This document shows positions 10,019 through 20,057 of a DNA stretch of 64,000 nucleotides, in pieces. The position numbers and the translations under genes were made by a program. Source of the stretch: Alteromonas sp. KUL42 (GTDB lineage: Bacteria > Pseudomonadota > Gammaproteobacteria > Enterobacterales > Alteromonadaceae); assembly GCF_006538325.1 (NCBI RefSeq), contig NZ_BJKK01000003.1:248001-312000 (forward strand). Direction: 5' to 3'. The notes under the pieces were generated by a model that was not told the DNA's origin, ran no database searches, and saw only the letters and a list, made by a program, of their open reading frames with translations. How positions within the stretch are numbered: position 1 is the stretch's first letter; each line of letters begins with the position of its first letter.

Positions 10019-11844
10019 TACGCTTGCTCCTGGGTGTAAAACAATGAACATGCACCTTCTTCTGCGCCCGTTAATATAGCGCGGATCCCTGCAAACATTT
10101 CACGCCCCATACCGGTGTGATGATGTGCAAGATTAGCAGGCTTCGCTTCGCGTGCCGCTAGTGTTTCATCGTCTACATGTAAGGTTAATGCGCCCGTTTC
10201 TGTGTTTAGCTCGATAACGTCACCGTCTTGCACTTTAGCTAACAAACCGCCTTTATATGCTTCTGGAGTGACGTGGATAGCAGCAGGAACTTTACCCGAT
10301 GCACCTGACATTCGCCCGTCAGTTACTAGCGCCACTTTGAAGCCGCGATCTTGTAGCACACCTAATGGTGGTGTAAGACGGTGTAGTTCAGGCATACCGA
10401 TAGCTGAAGGACCTTGGAAACGAACAACAACGATACAATCTTTATCTAGCGCACCTGACTTAAATGCTTCATCTAACTCAAACTGATCTTCAAATACGAC
10501 TGCCGGCGCTTTTAGCACACAATGGGGTGTACGCAGTGCTGATGTTTTAATTACACCTCGACCAAGGTTGCCGTCTAGTACACTTAAACCACCATCAGGT
10601 TTAAATGGCTGCTCAACACTTGCAAGTACTTCTTTATCCAACGATTCAGTAGGACCATCGCGCCATTCTAACTCGCCATCTTTTAACATTGGTTCTTTGG
10701 TGTAGAAGTCTAAGCCTTCACCGCAAATCGTCTTCACATCATTGTGTAGAAGACCAGCATCAAGCAATTGCTTTATAAGCAATGACATGCCACCAGCAGC
10801 AACAAAATGGTTAATGTCAGCGGAGCCATTTGGATAGATACGAGTCAGCAAAGGTACTGCATTTGAAATATCTGAAAAATCGTCCCAATTAACGATATAA
10901 CCCGCGGCACGCGCCACAGCGATAAGGTGCATGGTGTGGTTGGTTGAACCACCTGTTGCTAGAAGACCAACAAGACCATTCACGATAGCTTTAGCATCAA
11001 CAATGTGACCAATTGGCGTGTAGTTATCACCCAAATCAGTCAAGCGGGTTGCTTGCACTGCAGCTGCTTTTGTCAACGCGTCACGCAGTGGCGTACCTGG
11101 GTTAACAAATGACGAGCCAGGTAAATGCAAGCCCATCATTTCAACCACTAATTGATTAGAGTTTGCCGTGCCATAAAAAGTACACGTACCGGCAGAATGA
11201 TAAGACTGAGATTCTGCTTCAAGCAGTGCATCACGACCCACCTTCCCTTCAGCGAATTGTTGACGAACACGGGCCTTCTCTTTGTTTGGCAACCCTGATG
11301 GCATTGGACCTGCTGGCACAAATACCGTTGGCAAATGACCAAAGGTTAGTGCCCCCATAAGTAATCCGGGCACAATCTTGTCACAAATGCCAAGCATAAG
11401 CGCACTATCAAACATATTGTGTGATAAAGCGATAGCAGCACCTTGTGCAATGTTGTCGCGGCTCATCAGGCTCAAGTCCATACCAGACTGACCTTGGGTA
11501 ACACCGTCACACATTGCAGGAACACCACCGGCGAATTGGGCTACGCTGCCCACTTCCTTTATCGCGTCTTTGATAATAGCTGGATACGTTTCATACGGCT
11601 GGTGAGCTGAAAGCATATCGTTATATGACGAAATAATCGCCACATTGGCTTTTGTCATTGAACGGAGATCGGCTTTATCACTCGTCCCACATGCAGCAAA
11701 ACCATGCGCGAGGTTTCCACACGACAATACCCCGCGATGTGGACCTTGACGACGGGCATGTTCAATTTTGTCAAGATAGGCTTTACGGGTTTCTTTACTA
11801 CGCTCAATAATTCGTTGAGTGACTTCAGCAATTTTCGGGTTCAT
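10018..11844 (-). CDS. edd: 6-phosphogluconate dehydratase
   Basis: Iron-sulfur dehydratase of the IlvD/Edd family that converts 6-phosphogluconate to KDPG, the committed Entner-Doudoroff step. It is 608 residues, the normal length. Cluster-binding cysteine contexts are visible: [11 protein letters not shown] and [11 protein letters not shown]; a further conserved stretch is [15 protein letters not shown]-terminal [19 protein letters not shown] is characteristic. It sits nine bases downstream of pgl and overlaps glk by one base (TAATG). With zwf, pgl, glk and eda it makes a complete glucose-to-pyruvate plus G3P operon. Confidence 0.98.
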   Translation of the reverse strand: MNPKIAEVTQRIIERSKETRKAYLDKIEHARRQGPHRGVLSCGNLAHGFAACGTSDKADLRSMTKANVAIISSYNDMLSAHQPYETYPAIIKDAIKEVGSVAQFAGGVPAMCDGVTQGQSGMDLSLMSRDNIAQGAAIALSHNMFDSALMLGICDKIVPGLLMGALTFGHLPTVFVPAGPMPSGLPNKEKARVRQQFAEGKVGRDALLEAESQSYHSAGTCTFYGTANSNQLVVEMMGLHLPGSSFVNPGTPLRDALTKAAAVQATRLTDLGDNYTPIGHIVDAKAIVNGLVGLLATGGSTNHTMHLIAVARAAGYIVNWDDFSDISNAVPLLTRIYPNGSADINHFVAAGGMSLLIKQLLDAGLLHNDVKTICGEGLDFYTKEPMLKDGELEWRDGPTESLDKEVLASVEQPFKPDGGLSVLDGNLGRGVIKTSALRTPHCVLKAPAVVFEDQFELDEAFKSGALDKDCIVVVRFQGPSAIGMPELHRLTPPLGVLQDRGFKVALVTDGRMSGASGKVPAAIHVTPEAYKGGLLAKVQDGDVIELNTETGALTLHVDDETLAAREAKPANLAHHHTGMGREMFAGIRAILTGAEEGACSLFYTQEQA

Positions 11845-11853
11845 ACTTGTCTC

Positions 11854-12546
11854 CTATGGCGCCCACATCAAAGTGACCGGAGCTCTGTTAACAACGGCAG
11901 TGATGGGCTTTTGCGCTTCGGTAGCATTTTCAATAGCGTCCAGCAATACTTGCTTTTTCTTCTCACCGGTTAGGTGCAAAAAGATATGACGACTATTGAG
12001 TAACGCAGGCAGCGTTAGTGAAATACGTTGATGAGGTGCTGTTGTAGGTTGAACAGCAATGCACGTTTTGCCGCTGTTCATATCTAAGCCTTCAAGAACC
12101 TGTTCTGAACAAGGGAAAAGTGACGCCGTGTGGCCGTCTTCACCCATGCCAAGAATAAGCGCGTCAAACGGTTGAGCCATTTCCGCAATGTTGTTTTGCG
12201 CTGTCACTATACCGTCATTTGCATCATCAGCATCGCTTTTCAATTCTACAAAACGTGCTGCTGTGGCTTTATTTTGAATAAGGTTTTGTTTTACCAAGCT
12301 GGTATTGCTTGCTTCATCGCTTTCATCAACCCAGCGCTCATCGGCTAAGGTTATATCAACCTTATCCCATTCTAATTCAGTTTCGCTAAGTTGCTTGAAC
12401 AATGCTAACGGTGTGCGCCCGCCACTTACGACCAACGACGCACGACCACGTGTTTTAATACCTGTTTTAAGAATGCTAACCAAGTCTTGTGCAAACGCAT
12501 CGGTCAGCGCATCAGGTGTTTCGAATGAAAGAGTTGTTAACGCCAT
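11854..12546 (-). CDS. pgl: 6-phosphogluconolactonase
   Basis: DevB/SOL-family lactonase that hydrolyses 6-phosphogluconolactone to 6-phosphogluconate. It is 230 residues from ATG 12546, which follows the zwf stop after a single base. The longer in-frame start at 12594 would overlap zwf and add a basic, family-unlike extension, so I reject it. The motifs are LVVSGGRTPLALFKQL (phosphate loop), DERWVDESDEASN and ILGMGEDGHTASLFP. It is the second gene of the operon and consumes the direct product of Zwf. Confidence 0.95.
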   Translation of the reverse strand: MALTTLSFETPDALTDAFAQDLVSILKTGIKTRGRASLVVSGGRTPLALFKQLSETELEWDKVDITLADERWVDESDEASNTSLVKQNLIQNKATAARFVELKSDADDANDGIVTAQNNIAEMAQPFDALILGMGEDGHTASLFPCSEQVLEGLDMNSGKTCIAVQPTTAPHQRISLTLPALLNSRHIFLHLTGEKKKQVLLDAIENATEAQKPITAVVNRAPVTLMWAP

Positions 12547-12547
12547 T

Positions 12548-14041
12548 TTATTTCTTCTTCGCAGTTTTACTTTCATACCAGCTGCGATTTTCACGCGCTA
12601 GCAAACCGATAGAGTCAACGGGACCCCACGTGCCCGCCTGATATGGCTCAGGTGGCTCACTAGACTGTTTCCACGCTTCAAGAATTGAGTCTACCCATGT
12701 CCACGCCTGCTCTATTTCATCACGGCGAACAAACAGCGCTTGGTTGCCCAACATTACTTCAAGCAATAACTTCTCGTACGCATCTGGAATACGTTCGTCA
12801 GCAAACGCTTCTGAGAAACTCAAATTGAGCTTTGATTTTTGAAGATCCATTGAGCCTGAACTTGTCAAACCTGGAACCTTGTTCATTACTGTGATTTCTA
12901 CGCCTTCATCTGGCTGTAGACGAATAACCAGTTTATTAGGCGGTAAGTTCTTAAAACTATCGCCAAATAAATTGTGCGGCTGGCGCTTAAAGTAAATAAC
13001 AACTTCACTCACCTTGGTTGGCATACGTTTGCCGGTGCGTAGATAAAATGGCACGCCCGCCCAACGCCAGTTGTCAATCTCTGCTTTAATCGCAATAAAG
13101 GTTTCCGTTTTACTTTGCGTATTCGCCCCTTCTTCTTCAAGGTAACCAGGGACTTCTTCACCTTTAACAAAGCCTGAAGTGTACTGTCCGCGAACTGTAC
13201 TTTCGTTAATGTTAAACGAATTAATTGGACGCAATGCCTTAAGTACTTTGAGCTTTTCATCACGGATGCTGTCGGCATCAAGGGTTGTAGGCGGCTCCAT
13301 CGCTACCAAACTTAAAATTTGTAGCAAGTGGTTTTGCACCATGTCTCGCATTTGGCCTGCGTCGTCAAAGTAACCCCAACGCCCTTCGATACCTACTGAC
13401 TCGGCAACGGATATTTGTACGTGGTCGATACAGTTGTGATCCCAGTTGGTCGCAAATATTGAGTTTGCAAATCGCAATGCAACAAGGTTAAGTACGGTTT
13501 CTTTACCTAAATAATGGTCTATGCGATAGATTTGCTTTTCATCGAAATATTCAGCTACCTGTTCATTGATAACTTTCGATGACGCCAAATCGTGACCAAT
13601 TGGCTTTTCTAAAACAACGCGAACGCTAGAGTCGATAATTTTACAGCTGTGCAAACCACGACAAATATCGCCATAGATTGAAGGAGGTGTAGCTAAATAG
13701 CACACCATTGTACGAGATGGGTCTACGTGATCGTCAAGAACGCAGTAGCTTTCAACGTCTTTCATGTCTACACACGCATAGTGCAAACGCGCCTTTAGCT
13801 TTTCCCATGTAGCTTCGCATAGGTTCTTATCACCAAACTTAACTAAGTTGGCATGAACTTCGTCGATGTACGCTTCTAACGACATTTCTTGACGCGCCAC
13901 ACCCACAATAGTGGTATCTGGGTGGATCAGATTGGCTTTTTCTAATTGATATAGCGAAGGCAAAAGCTTGCGTCGTGAAAGATCACCCAGTGTACCAAAA
14001 AGTACAAAATCACAGGGTTCGTAGGAATTATCCAATACCAT
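12548..14041 (-). CDS. zwf: Glucose-6-phosphate 1-dehydrogenase
   Basis: Oxidises glucose-6-phosphate to 6-phosphogluconolactone with NAD(P). It is 497 residues. The N-terminal nucleotide motif is FGTLGDLSRRKLLPSLY, the substrate/catalytic stretch is IYRIDHYLGKETV, and EKPIGHDLASS and the C-terminal WTWVDSILEAW are also family features. It is the first gene of the five-gene ED operon and divergent from hexR. The intergenic region carries a strong HexR palindrome at 14132-14146, so HexR repression is likely. Confidence 0.98.
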   Translation of the reverse strand: MVLDNSYEPCDFVLFGTLGDLSRRKLLPSLYQLEKANLIHPDTTIVGVARQEMSLEAYIDEVHANLVKFGDKNLCEATWEKLKARLHYACVDMKDVESYCVLDDHVDPSRTMVCYLATPPSIYGDICRGLHSCKIIDSSVRVVLEKPIGHDLASSKVINEQVAEYFDEKQIYRIDHYLGKETVLNLVALRFANSIFATNWDHNCIDHVQISVAESVGIEGRWGYFDDAGQMRDMVQNHLLQILSLVAMEPPTTLDADSIRDEKLKVLKALRPINSFNINESTVRGQYTSGFVKGEEVPGYLEEEGANTQSKTETFIAIKAEIDNWRWAGVPFYLRTGKRMPTKVSEVVIYFKRQPHNLFGDSFKNLPPNKLVIRLQPDEGVEITVMNKVPGLTSSGSMDLQKSKLNLSFSEAFADERIPDAYEKLLLEVMLGNQALFVRRDEIEQAWTWVDSILEAWKQSSEPPEPYQAGTWGPVDSIGLLARENRSWYESKTAKKK

Positions 14042-14131
14042 ATTCGTCGACCTTTTAAATGAGTGTGTGCGATGTATTGCATGGTTGTTTACAATACTAT
14101 CGACATTAATTACCGCATAGTTAACACCAAA

Positions 14132-14146
14132 TGTAGTAAAATTACA
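14132..14146. promoter_or_regulatory. HexR-type operator between zwf and hexR
   Basis: TGTAGTAAAATTACA matches the HexR palindrome TGTARTWWWATTACA closely. It is 90 bp upstream of the zwf start and 178 bp upstream of hexR. Position and sequence fit control of the ED operon by the adjacent HexR protein. Confidence 0.75.
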
Positions 14147-14226
14147 ACTTCAACCAACTACCGGATCTGAAACTTTGCTGTTTCCCTCAGTTTACCCTGA
14201 TTTAACCCGATTTAATCAATAAAAAA

Positions 14227-14241
14227 TGTCAAAAAATTACA
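14227..14241. promoter_or_regulatory. Second, weaker HexR-like site nearer hexR
   Basis: TGTCAAAAAATTACA keeps the right half-site ATTACA and the TGT of the left one, with the same 15-bp span. It is 83 bp before the hexR start and could serve autoregulation. Confidence 0.4.
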
Positions 14242-14324
14242 TTTTTCTTGTCACTGACGTCACAATGGGTACTATTACGCTTGTACTTTACAAATCCATG
14301 CACCATTAAATTGCTATAGTCTGT

Positions 14325-15176
14325 ATGAACATTTTAGAAAAAATCACTCAAAATAAAGCTGCATTCAGTAAATCCGAGAAAAAGGTAGCCGAGGTTATAC
14401 TTGCTAACCCGCAAACAGCTATTCATTCGAGTATAGCAACCCTTGCTAAAATGTCGGATGTGAGCGAACCAACGGTTAACCGCTTCTGCCGGCGTCTTGA
14501 TACAAAGGGTTTCCCTGATTTCAAATTACATTTGGCTCAAAGCCTTGCTAACGGTACGCCATATGTAAATCGTCATGTGGATGAGAACGATAGCCCTGAC
14601 GAATACACCAACAAAATTTTTGAATCGACCATGGCGTCTTTAGAAGTAGCAAGACAATCTGTTGACGTGAATGTGGTAAATCGCGTTGTAGACCTGCTTA
14701 CACAAGCACAAAAGATTTCTTTCTTCGGCCTTGGCGCTTCGGCATCTGTTGCTCATGACGCGCTTAACAAATTTTTTCGCTTTAATGTGCCGGTTGTCTA
14801 TTTTGAAGACATCCTCATGCAACGCATGAGTTGTATGAACTGTTCAGACGGCGATGTTGTTGTTTTGATAAGTCATACCGGACGAACAAAAAGCTTAGTT
14901 GAAATTGCCCAAATTGCACGTATGAACGATGCAACCGTGGTAGGCATTACTTCTGCAGATAGTCCACTGGCTCAAGAATGTAGCTATGTATTATCACTTG
15001 AAGTACCAGAAGATACCGACATGTACATGCCGATGGCATCTCGTATTGCGCAGTTAACCTTGATTGATGTACTTGCAACAGGCTTTACGCTGCGCCGAGG
15101 CAATAAGTTTAGAGAGAATTTAAAGCGGGTTAAAGACACATTGCGCGGCTCGCGCTTTGAGAAGCGAAACGACTAA
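14325..15176 (+). CDS. hexR: HexR-type transcriptional regulator (RpiR family)
   Basis: DNA-binding regulator whose family senses KDPG and controls central carbon genes. It is 283 residues: an N-terminal RpiR helix-turn-helix (residues 1-77, with SSIATLAKMSDVSEPTVNRFCR) and a SIS sugar-phosphate domain (about 120-255, with ISFFGLGASASVAHDA and VVVLISHTGRTKSLVEIA). Divergent placement from zwf-pgl-edd-glk-eda and HexR palindromes before zwf, pyk and possibly gap support the name. No strong Shine-Dalgarno is seen at the ATG, but the N-terminus MNILEKI matches family members. Confidence 0.93.
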   Translation: MNILEKITQNKAAFSKSEKKVAEVILANPQTAIHSSIATLAKMSDVSEPTVNRFCRRLDTKGFPDFKLHLAQSLANGTPYVNRHVDENDSPDEYTNKIFESTMASLEVARQSVDVNVVNRVVDLLTQAQKISFFGLGASASVAHDALNKFFRFNVPVVYFEDILMQRMSCMNCSDGDVVVLISHTGRTKSLVEIAQIARMNDATVVGITSADSPLAQECSYVLSLEVPEDTDMYMPMASRIAQLTLIDVLATGFTLRRGNKFRENLKRVKDTLRGSRFEKRND

Positions 15177-15463
15177 TAATTTAATCAAGCGGTAAATTAG
15201 TCCTCAATACGCCCCAAAATGTGCCATTCGCAAAGTGTACTTTGGCACTGCTCAAAAAGCCATTGACGATGTGCAGTAACACACCGGTTTATTCGGTCAA
15301 TTTGCTATATCGTTAATGGCGTCCTACCCTACTTAACAGCGTCTTTTTATTTCTACACTACGTGAATTAAATACGTGAATTAAAAATGTGAGTGAAGAAT
15401 AAGAATAAGATTTGCTCTTTGCTTTTGCGTTGTAAATTTTGTTCAGAATTCAAAAAAACACCG

Positions 15464-15482
15464 CAACTGGTCGAGCCAGTTG
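15464..15482 (+). terminator. Putative terminator upstream of pyk
   Basis: Stem CAACTGG / CCAGTTG with loop TCGAG, followed after four bases by TTTTTCTTTCTTTC. It is far (about 290 bp) from the hexR stop but is the first plausible terminator after it. Confidence 0.5.
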
Positions 15483-15510
15483 GCAGTTTTTCTTTCTTTC
15501 ATTCACATTT

Positions 15511-15547
15511 TTGTCAAATTAAACTACTATTCTGTAATAAAATTACG
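15511..15547 (+). promoter_or_regulatory. pyk promoter with HexR operator on the -10
   Basis: A -35-like TTGTCA (15511-15516), a 16-bp spacer and a -10-like TGTAAT (15533-15538). The HexR-type palindrome TGTAATAAAATTACG occupies 15533-15547, so it begins on the -10 hexamer. This arrangement predicts steric repression of pyk by HexR. Confidence 0.7.
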
Positions 15548-15628
15548 TAAAGCGATTACAGGTAGCGGGGATCACTCGATACCAATCACTCTTTGTCATT
15601 TCTAACTTAGAAACAGCGACGGAATCTC

Positions 15629-17065
15629 ATGACTAGAAGAACAAAAATTCTTGCCACACTTGGTCCTTCAACAGACACCCTAGAAAAAATTCAAGCGTTA
15701 ATCGCGGCAGGTGCAAACACTGTGCGAATGAATTTCTCTCACGGTCAGGCTGAGGATCATATTGAACGAGCGAAGCGCGTTCGCCAGGCAGCGCAAAATC
15801 TTGGAAAATATGTCGCCATTTTGGGCGATCTTCAAGGCCCTAAAATTCGCGTAGCCCGTTTTGCAGAAGGTGCTGTTCAACTAGCAGTGGGTGCAACCTT
15901 TGTTCTTGACGCAGAGCTAGGTAGAGATGAAGGCAACGCCGAGCAAGTGGGGATTGATTATAAAGCCTTACCTGACGATGTATCTGCTGGCGACATTTTG
16001 CTTCTAGACGATGGCCGTATTCAGCTTAAAGTGACCGGTGTTGAAGGGCGTAAAGTTATTACCGAAGTAACCGTTGGTGGCAAACTTTCCAACAACAAAG
16101 GAATTAACCGCCAAGGTGGTGGCCTGTCTGCTGATGCCTTAACTGAGAAAGATAAAGAAGACATTAAGACGGCGGCTAAAATTGGCGTTGACTACCTTGC
16201 GGTATCTTTCCCGCGCAGTGGCGCAGACCTGAACTACGCACGAGAGCTTGCTGAAGCAGCTGGATGCTATGCAAAAATTTGTGCCAAAGTTGAACGCGCA
16301 GAGACTGTAGCAAGTGATGAAGCGATGGACGACATCATCAAAGCGTCAGATGCGGTAATGGTTGCCCGTGGCGACCTTGGTGTTGAAATTGGTGATGCAG
16401 AGCTTGTGGGTGTGCAGAAAAAGTTAATTTCTCGCTCTCGTCAGTTAAACAAAGTGGTGATCACAGCAACGCAAATGATGGAGTCGATGATTGACAGCCC
16501 GATGCCTACTCGTGCAGAGGTTATGGACGTAGCCAATGCGGTACTAGACGGTACTGACGCGGTAATGTTGTCGGCTGAAACTGCTGCAGGTAACTACCCT
16601 ATTGAAACCGTTGCAGCAATGGCTCGGGTTTGTGAAGGTGCGGAAACCCATCCAAGTGTTAAGCTTTCAAAGCACCGCATGGACGAACAATTCTCTTCAA
16701 CAAGTGAATCTATTGCCCTATCAGCTGTTTATGCCGCTAACCACTTACCAAGTGTAAAGGCCATTGTCGGTTTGACAGAAAGCGGCAGCACGCCAACGCT
16801 TATGTCTCGCATTACAACATCATTGCCAATAATTGCCATGTCACGTCACGAGTCTACGCTAAATACGATGGCGCTTTGTCGTGGTGTTAAGCCAGTTTTC
16901 TTCGACTCATCTAACAGTGAACCAGGCCGCTTGAAATACGACGTTATTGCATCGTTAAAAGAAAAAGGGCTAGTCAAAAGTGGTGACAGCATCATCTTAA
17001 CTTACGGTGATGAAATGGAAAAAGTGGGTGCAACCAATACGTTGAAAATTGTTGACGTAGAGTAA
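15629..17065 (+). CDS. pyk: Pyruvate kinase (PykA type)
   Basis: Converts phosphoenolpyruvate and ADP to pyruvate and ATP. It is 478 residues starting [16 protein letters not shown]. Substrate and metal regions are [31 protein letters not shown] and [22 protein letters not shown]. The signature [11 protein letters not shown] and a C-terminal allosteric domain are present. The SFPRSGADL and GDAELVGVQ stretches resemble the AMP/sugar-phosphate-activated PykA isozyme more than PykF. It is monocistronic, with a HexR operator before it and a perfect terminator after it. Confidence 0.96.
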   Translation: MTRRTKILATLGPSTDTLEKIQALIAAGANTVRMNFSHGQAEDHIERAKRVRQAAQNLGKYVAILGDLQGPKIRVARFAEGAVQLAVGATFVLDAELGRDEGNAEQVGIDYKALPDDVSAGDILLLDDGRIQLKVTGVEGRKVITEVTVGGKLSNNKGINRQGGGLSADALTEKDKEDIKTAAKIGVDYLAVSFPRSGADLNYARELAEAAGCYAKICAKVERAETVASDEAMDDIIKASDAVMVARGDLGVEIGDAELVGVQKKLISRSRQLNKVVITATQMMESMIDSPMPTRAEVMDVANAVLDGTDAVMLSAETAAGNYPIETVAAMARVCEGAETHPSVKLSKHRMDEQFSSTSESIALSAVYAANHLPSVKAIVGLTESGSTPTLMSRITTSLPIIAMSRHESTLNTMALCRGVKPVFFDSSNSEPGRLKYDVIASLKEKGLVKSGDSIILTYGDEMEKVGATNTLKIVDVE

Positions 17066-17100
17066 GCGCCAAACAAGAAAACTAAGCTATCCTAATAGAC

Positions 17101-17135
17101 AAAAGCCCCAGTAAACCGAGTTTACTGGGGCTTTT
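17101..17135. terminator. Terminator after pyk
   Basis: A perfect 16-bp inverted repeat (AAAAGCCCCAGTAAAC, loop CGA, mirrored arm ending CTTTT) followed by more T. It may also stop transcription from the convergent BON-domain gene. Confidence 0.92.
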
Positions 17136-17224
17136 TTAGTACGTAGTCATATCATTTGAATAGTTAGTCTTTGCATTCTCAGCGAGTAAACTATCTAAAA
17201 TGACCAATCATACTAATCGTGAAA

Positions 17225-17830
17225 TTACTCTGTCATAGCCGTTTCGACAACGACTTTAAGGTTCTCTTCGACGTCTTTTACATCTGAAGCATTCTTAGCA
17301 ATCTCAACTGCTAGGTCGCGCTCAGCATCTGAATCTACTTCACCGGTTAGCGTAACATTGCCATCAACTACGTCTACGTCAATGTCAAAGCCAGAAATGT
17401 CGCTATCTAAAAGTAAGCGTGTCTTGATCACGGTTGCTATTTTAGCATCGGTCAATTCGCTTTTACCTTTATCAATGGTCGAGGCAACTTTATCGTTCGA
17501 TTCCTCTTTTTCGATAACCGTCAATTGGTTATCAACCGAATTCACACCATCAATATTTGCAACAAGCTCCTCAGCTAATTTCTTATCAACTGTACTATCT
17601 ACTTTACCCGTTAATAGTACATTACCGTTCTTAACGTCGGTGTTGATATCAAAAGAATCAAGGTTACCATTGAACAATAAGGTCGCTTCAGCTTTGCCAT
17701 CAATCCAGGCATCTTTCGCTCCTTCTTGCCATTGATTGTCGTTTTTGGTTTCACCTGCGACAGCCAGTGAAGTCAATGATGTAGCAGTTAGTGTTGTAGC
17801 AATAATCATAGAAAGTATTGAACGTTTCAT
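17225..17830 (-). CDS. Periplasmic protein with two BON domains (OsmY-like)
   Basis: It is 201 residues from ATG 17830, which has AGGAG seven bases upstream. The longer frame to 17956 would bury the signal peptide. A Sec signal peptide covers about residues 1-25 (ending LAVAG). Two BON domains follow (about 55-110 and 125-195), each with the D..V.V.NGNVTLTGEVDS-type pattern. BON domains occur in periplasmic or envelope proteins such as OsmY and are thought to bind phospholipid. A role in envelope stress is inference. It is convergent with pyk. Confidence 0.85.
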   Translation of the reverse strand: MKRSILSMIIATTLTATSLTSLAVAGETKNDNQWQEGAKDAWIDGKAEATLLFNGNLDSFDINTDVKNGNVLLTGKVDSTVDKKLAEELVANIDGVNSVDNQLTVIEKEESNDKVASTIDKGKSELTDAKIATVIKTRLLLDSDISGFDIDVDVVDGNVTLTGEVDSDAERDLAVEIAKNASDVKDVEENLKVVVETAMTE

Positions 17831-18007
17831 AACAGTTCTCCTTTGTTGAAACTCAAATAACTTCAACAAGTACCAAGCTACAACCTTGCCAATTTTATAA
17901 CCTATTGAAAAATAAATAATTTTACACTTAAGCAGAGAAAGTAACGCGAGATACATTTGAAATAATTGCGTACAATGAGCAGATTTTACCGAGTTTTAGC
18001 GAAGGCT

Positions 18008-18571
18008 TTAGCGAGCGTTGGTGACTGCGATGCGTTTAACATACTGCATAATATCGTCGCAAATTTTTTCACGAGACTTAAAGTGCGATAATCCAATCAG
18101 TTTATCTTCTCTGGGCCATACTGCTTGTTTAAGCTGTTCAATATCAACAGCTGAAAGAGCGCCTTGATCAATCTGAATTTCCACCGCTTGTTTATTCGGT
18201 TTAATAATAGAAGGTATGGCATTGGTAACCAACGTAGCCTTAACACAAACAAATTCCCGCTTAACAGGATCATTCACTACCCCGATGTATCCGTCGTCTA
18301 TGATAATGGATGGCCAACCTTCCGTAATACGGCTTTGTCCAAACATAACAAAAGTAAAAGCAACAAGAACCAAAAGTGTTATTCCGATGAATTCTGTGCT
18401 CAAATCAGGCGCAACGCTGACGATAACACCCACAATAGCCGCAAACAAAATCCATCCCCCGAAAACTCGACGCATGGCGTCGGGAGATATCCCAGATATA
18501 ACATCTAGGTGTTTTATTGTTGCCTTATCATATTGACGAAGAACAACTACTTGTTCGTTCATTGCGCGCAT
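18008..18571 (-). CDS. Small membrane protein of unknown function
   Basis: It is 187 residues. Two adjacent hydrophobic helices (about residues 37-57 and 61-80) are followed by a soluble C-terminal domain of about 105 residues. The domain contains WPSIIIDDGYIGVVND, which resembles PH-like domain openings, but I cannot assign a family. The start at 18571 has GAGGTGG close upstream. A second ATG three codons in is possible. It lies alone between the BON-domain gene and a 485-bp gap. A hypothetical protein with a real-gene look (good ribosome site, consistent codon use). Confidence 0.7.
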   Translation of the reverse strand: MRAMNEQVVVLRQYDKATIKHLDVISGISPDAMRRVFGGWILFAAIVGVIVSVAPDLSTEFIGITLLVLVAFTFVMFGQSRITEGWPSIIIDDGYIGVVNDPVKREFVCVKATLVTNAIPSIIKPNKQAVEIQIDQGALSAVDIEQLKQAVWPREDKLIGLSHFKSREKICDDIMQYVKRIAVTNAR

Positions 18572-19056
18572 ACCACCTCTAGTTTGTGCACTACACTAAT
18601 TACAATTCATTGCTTAAGTGCGATTAAATCCCACTTGGAAAACAGGTTTATAGCGCGTCATTTCTTTGTGTAAGAAGAAGTCAGAAACACACTGAAAATT
18701 ACAACGTATCAGCGATATCGACATGGTCGAGAATAACAAAATAACCATACACATAAAAGCAAATACATAATGTAAGTCTGTGAATGGACAGTGAAATTGA
18801 ATAACCACAAGCGTCTACTAATCTTTTGTGACTGCACGTTAAAGCGTATCTACTATCCTATGTTCACATTTCCCATGTAAATTTTTCGCATCGCTGTCTT
18901 GTTTCTTCACACTCGCTCGCGTACGAGCGCCATTAAAATGAGAAAAACCTATTTAATACATAACGTTAAATAACGGAACACTCATTGCTTAATAGGTTTC
19001 ACTAACTATTGAACACTTTTAAACATAGGTAAACGCGTAAGCAATGGAGACAGCGT
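18572..19056. other. Intergenic region (485 bp)
   Basis: AT-rich and divergent in layout, so it should hold the promoters for the genes on each side. Apart from a short GC stem (GCTCG / CGAGC, 18915-18928) without a T-run I see no defined element. Short open frames inside have no ribosome site and no coding look. Confidence 0.6.
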
Positions 19057-20037
19057 ATGCGCAAAGCAATTAGCACCGTTACACTAATACGAAGTGATAA
19101 AGACAAGTTGTCTCAATTGGTTAAACAACTAGAGCAATGCTCAGTATTGCCTGAAGAACTTGTTGTTGTTTGGCTAATTTCTCCCAATGCTCTGTCACTG
19201 CTGAAAAGTAAGCATTTTAATATTGTCCATAAATTTATCGCCAATGACGAGCTTGCTGTAGCAAAAGCGTTAAACAGAGGCATCAATGCCACTACACACA
19301 CTGATATTGCTTATATTGACGTCAATAGCGTGTTCCCCACTGATTTGTTCCAATACGGTCAAGACGCACTTCTAAACCACAATGTTGCTTATACTCACGA
19401 CATTAATTCTCACATCAATGTAGGCGACGAAGCAGCGACATTACGCACTCATCTATCGCTGATAACCACAGGTGTAAGCACAGCACACGCACCTAAGTTA
19501 AAGGTTGGTGCAGAACCAGTTTTCAATGAAATTAAGGATATTTACTATGGAAAGCCTAATGACCATCGCCATCGTTTTGCAGTGTTTTTTATTTCTAAAG
19601 CAGACTTTGAAAAAACAAGAGGATTCGATGAAGCGTTCACCGGTGTCGAATTAATTATTGAGGACTTCATTGCAAAGTGCTACCAGTCTGGCCTTAGCTT
19701 CGTCTCTCTGCCTATTTTCACGATAACCGCCATTTCGCCAGTTGCTGGTAACAAGCAAGTTCATTTTTTCAATATGGTTATGAACACAAAACGCTTTTAT
19801 CACAAGTGGGGACATTACCCTAACAAAGCGCTGTTAAAGCGCTATGCGGAAGCCGGAATAATTAACAAGTGTTTCGAAGATGAGGGTATTATCTTCATCT
19901 GCCAGCCCGATATTACCATGAATAAAAGCGTGCCGAACCAAAGGGAAAAACACTCCCTCAACAAGGGTTCAACACGCCCACACGAAAAGTTTGCTTCAGT
20001 AATGAGCAACGCTCGTTTCCATGAAAATATCAGTTAA
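19057..20037 (+). CDS. Glycosyltransferase family 2-like protein
   Basis: It is 326 residues with a GT-A-like N-terminal domain: STVTLIRSDKDKLSQLVKQL, then PEELVVVWL, an ELAVAKALNRGINATTHTDIAYIDVNSVFP segment (nucleotide-sugar region with a DVN in place of the usual DxD), and a C-terminal KTRGFDEAFTGVELIIEDF patch. That last patch matches the GGxDExFxGWGxEDxE region of galactosyltransferase-like GT2/GT27 domains. GGAGA lies six bases before the ATG. No partner glycan genes are adjacent, so donor and acceptor are unknown. It is convergent with the DUF4861 gene, only 20 bp away. Confidence 0.75.
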   Translation: MRKAISTVTLIRSDKDKLSQLVKQLEQCSVLPEELVVVWLISPNALSLLKSKHFNIVHKFIANDELAVAKALNRGINATTHTDIAYIDVNSVFPTDLFQYGQDALLNHNVAYTHDINSHINVGDEAATLRTHLSLITTGVSTAHAPKLKVGAEPVFNEIKDIYYGKPNDHRHRFAVFFISKADFEKTRGFDEAFTGVELIIEDFIAKCYQSGLSFVSLPIFTITAISPVAGNKQVHFFNMVMNTKRFYHKWGHYPNKALLKRYAEAGIINKCFEDEGIIFICQPDITMNKSVPNQREKHSLNKGSTRPHEKFASVMSNARFHENIS

Positions 20038-20057
20038 CAGCGTTATTAATTTGCGTT

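Larger units (their letters stand above)
15177..15628. other. Intergenic region hexR-pyk (452 bp)
   Basis: It contains a perfect 13-bp tandem duplication (TACGTGAATTAAA at 15359-15371 and 15372-15384). It also has a terminator-like hairpin (15464-15482) and the pyk promoter/HexR site (15511-15547). No gene is seen. Confidence 0.8.

Noticed and set aside
10019..10051. Longer glucokinase start overlapping edd
   Set aside because: The extension is not family-like, and ATG 10018 has a good AGGAG and TAATG coupling.
12547..12594. Longer pgl start inside zwf
   Set aside because: It adds a basic non-family extension; ATG 12546 directly after the zwf stop is better.
18614..18808. 64-residue minus-strand frame in the 18.6-19.0 kb gap
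   Set aside because: No ribosome site, odd composition and no recognisable motif.
18915..18928. GCTCG / CGAGC hairpin as terminator or operator
   Set aside because: Five-base stem without a T-run and not a true palindrome; too weak to call.
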